From Methanomicrobiales archaeon (GTDB lineage Archaea > Halobacteriota > Methanomicrobia > Methanomicrobiales > Methanoculleaceae): a DNA stretch of 6,297 bases. Positions 6,011-6,297 of this stretch are shown in pieces. The translations under genes were made by a program, and so were the position numbers. The notes beneath the pieces were generated by a model that was not told the origin of the DNA, searched no databases, and saw only the letters and a list, made by a program, of their open reading frames with translations. The stretch covers positions 1-6,297 of the forward strand of contig JAAZGM010000096.1 in the NCBI GenBank assembly GCA_012511245.1. Reading direction: 5' to 3'. The stretch's first letter is position 1; the number at the start of each line of letters is the position of its first letter.

Positions 6011-6102
6011 TCTCGATCGCGTATGCCTCTACCAACAGTCCCTCACCCCTGTCTTTAACCCCCGTCTCTGTCATGCAAAACTCCTCTCGGAGCCTCCTAT
6101 CC
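6011..6102. repeat. Direct repeat copy B (92-bp block)
   Basis: Second copy of the block at 5606-5697, in the same orientation and exactly 405 bp further right, 84 of 92 identical. Shared sequence continues in shortened form to about 6118, directly against the stop codon of the gene on the right. On the - strand AGGAG is followed by TTTTGC and ATG at 6074, opening MTETGVKDRGEGLL, the same start as in copy A. Because 405 is a multiple of three, the two frames are in phase and no stop separates them. Confidence 0.9.
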
Positions 6103-6118
6103 TCCGGAGCGGGGCAGT

Positions 6119-6297
6119 TCACCCGGAGATCTCATCCCAGAACCTGGTGACGGTCGAGAATATCCTCTTCCGGAGTTCGATGAGTTGTTCTTCTTTGACC
6201 TGACGGTCTTCGCTCTCGTAGAGGCTGCGGTTGATCTCGACCTGAACCCAGGGGATTCGCCGCCGCCGGTAGTGCGCCACCGATATGAACCCGCCCC
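6119..6297 (-). CDS. Probable N-formylglutamate amidohydrolase, C-terminal fragment
   Basis: Reading leftward from the right edge, one frame gives 58 codons and a TGA stop (6119-6121), with no start inside the window; the rest of the gene lies beyond 6297. The fragment begins GGFISVAHYRRRRIPWVQVE and continues INRSLYESEDRQVKEE, ending in a charged helical tail (RKRIFSTVTRFWDEISG). The G-G-F-I...A-H-Y...I-P-W-x-Q-x-E-x-N-R-x-L-Y-E pattern resembles, from memory, the C-terminal core of N-formylglutamate amidohydrolases, metal-dependent hydrolases that release formate from N-formylglutamate; many archaeal members have untested substrates. The catalytic metal site would be upstream and cannot be checked. 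It is on the same strand as recQ but separated by the 589-bp repeat region, so an operon is unlikely. The reading frame is secure; the family call is moderate. Confidence 0.65.
   Translation of the reverse strand, partial: GGFISVAHYRRRRIPWVQVEINRSLYESEDRQVKEEQLIELRKRIFSTVTRFWDEISG

Larger units (their letters stand above)
5530..6118. other. 589-bp repeat-rich intergenic region upstream of recQ
   Basis: No convincing protein gene or recognised RNA is present. From left to right it holds a possible recQ promoter zone (5530-5580, no clear TATA box), a small hairpin, direct repeat copy A, two tandem GC hairpins, an inverted-repeat arm, a 13-bp tandem array, the second inverted-repeat arm, an 11-bp perfect hairpin, and direct repeat copy B. 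Copy B runs up to the stop codon of the gene on the right. The + strand alternates between pyrimidine-rich (the two direct repeats) and purine-rich (the array), unlike the coding sequence around it. Two - strand frames are open here, including one of 174 codons, but they are low-complexity translations of the repeats. Confidence 0.85.

Noticed and set aside
5530..6118. Archaeal replication origin
   Set aside because: No orc1/cdc6 gene is nearby and I see no origin recognition box; the 13-bp unit does not resemble one.
5598..6122. A 174-codon open frame on the - strand across the repeat region, with three 13-residue repeats
   Set aside because: The protein repeats simply translate the 13-bp DNA unit in three successive frames, and the unit has no stop in any - strand frame, so openness is expected. 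Composition is low-complexity and unlike the neighbouring genes.

Overview
The window looks like a piece of a GC-rich euryarchaeal chromosome, most likely a methanogen of the Methanomicrobiales (Methanoculleus-like). The basis is inference: bacterial-type uvr genes next to a compact RecQ, GGTGA and AGGAG ribosome-binding sites that fit an archaeal 16S rRNA tail, and a C-terminal fragment at the right edge resembling N-formylglutamate amidohydrolases known from such methanogens. No rRNA or other decisive marker is present, so the genus is not proven.

Left two thirds (1-3934, + strand): a nucleotide excision repair operon in the order uvrA (only its last ~153 codons), uvrC, uvrB. Both junctions are ATGA overlaps, where the start codon shares bases with the previous stop codon. 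UvrA and UvrB find and verify bulky lesions, and UvrC then cuts the damaged strand on both sides. UvrC is short (516 aa) and ends right after its RNase H-like nuclease domain, without the usual C-terminal helix-hairpin-helix module.

Middle (3955-5529, - strand): recQ followed 54 bp downstream by a 73-aa PspC-domain membrane protein, possibly one transcription unit. It converges on the uvr operon with only 20 bp between uvrB and the PspC gene. RecQ has the complete helicase core and zinc-binding region but no winged-helix or HRDC domain.

Right (5530-6118): 589 bp without a convincing gene, and the oddest part of the window. It holds two ~91% identical direct copies of a ~92-bp block, 405 bp apart. 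Each copy is preceded on its left by a stem-loop and each carries, on the - strand, a ribosome-binding site plus ATG and a short conserved reading frame. Between the copies lies a 13-bp tandem array (six perfect and four degenerate units) enclosed by a perfect 14-bp inverted repeat. An 11-bp perfect GC hairpin and two smaller GC hairpins are also present. This resembles a composite of interspersed repeats or a miniature element upstream of recQ; its function is unknown.

Right edge (6119-6297, - strand): the C-terminal 58 codons of a probable N-formylglutamate amidohydrolase that continues beyond the window.
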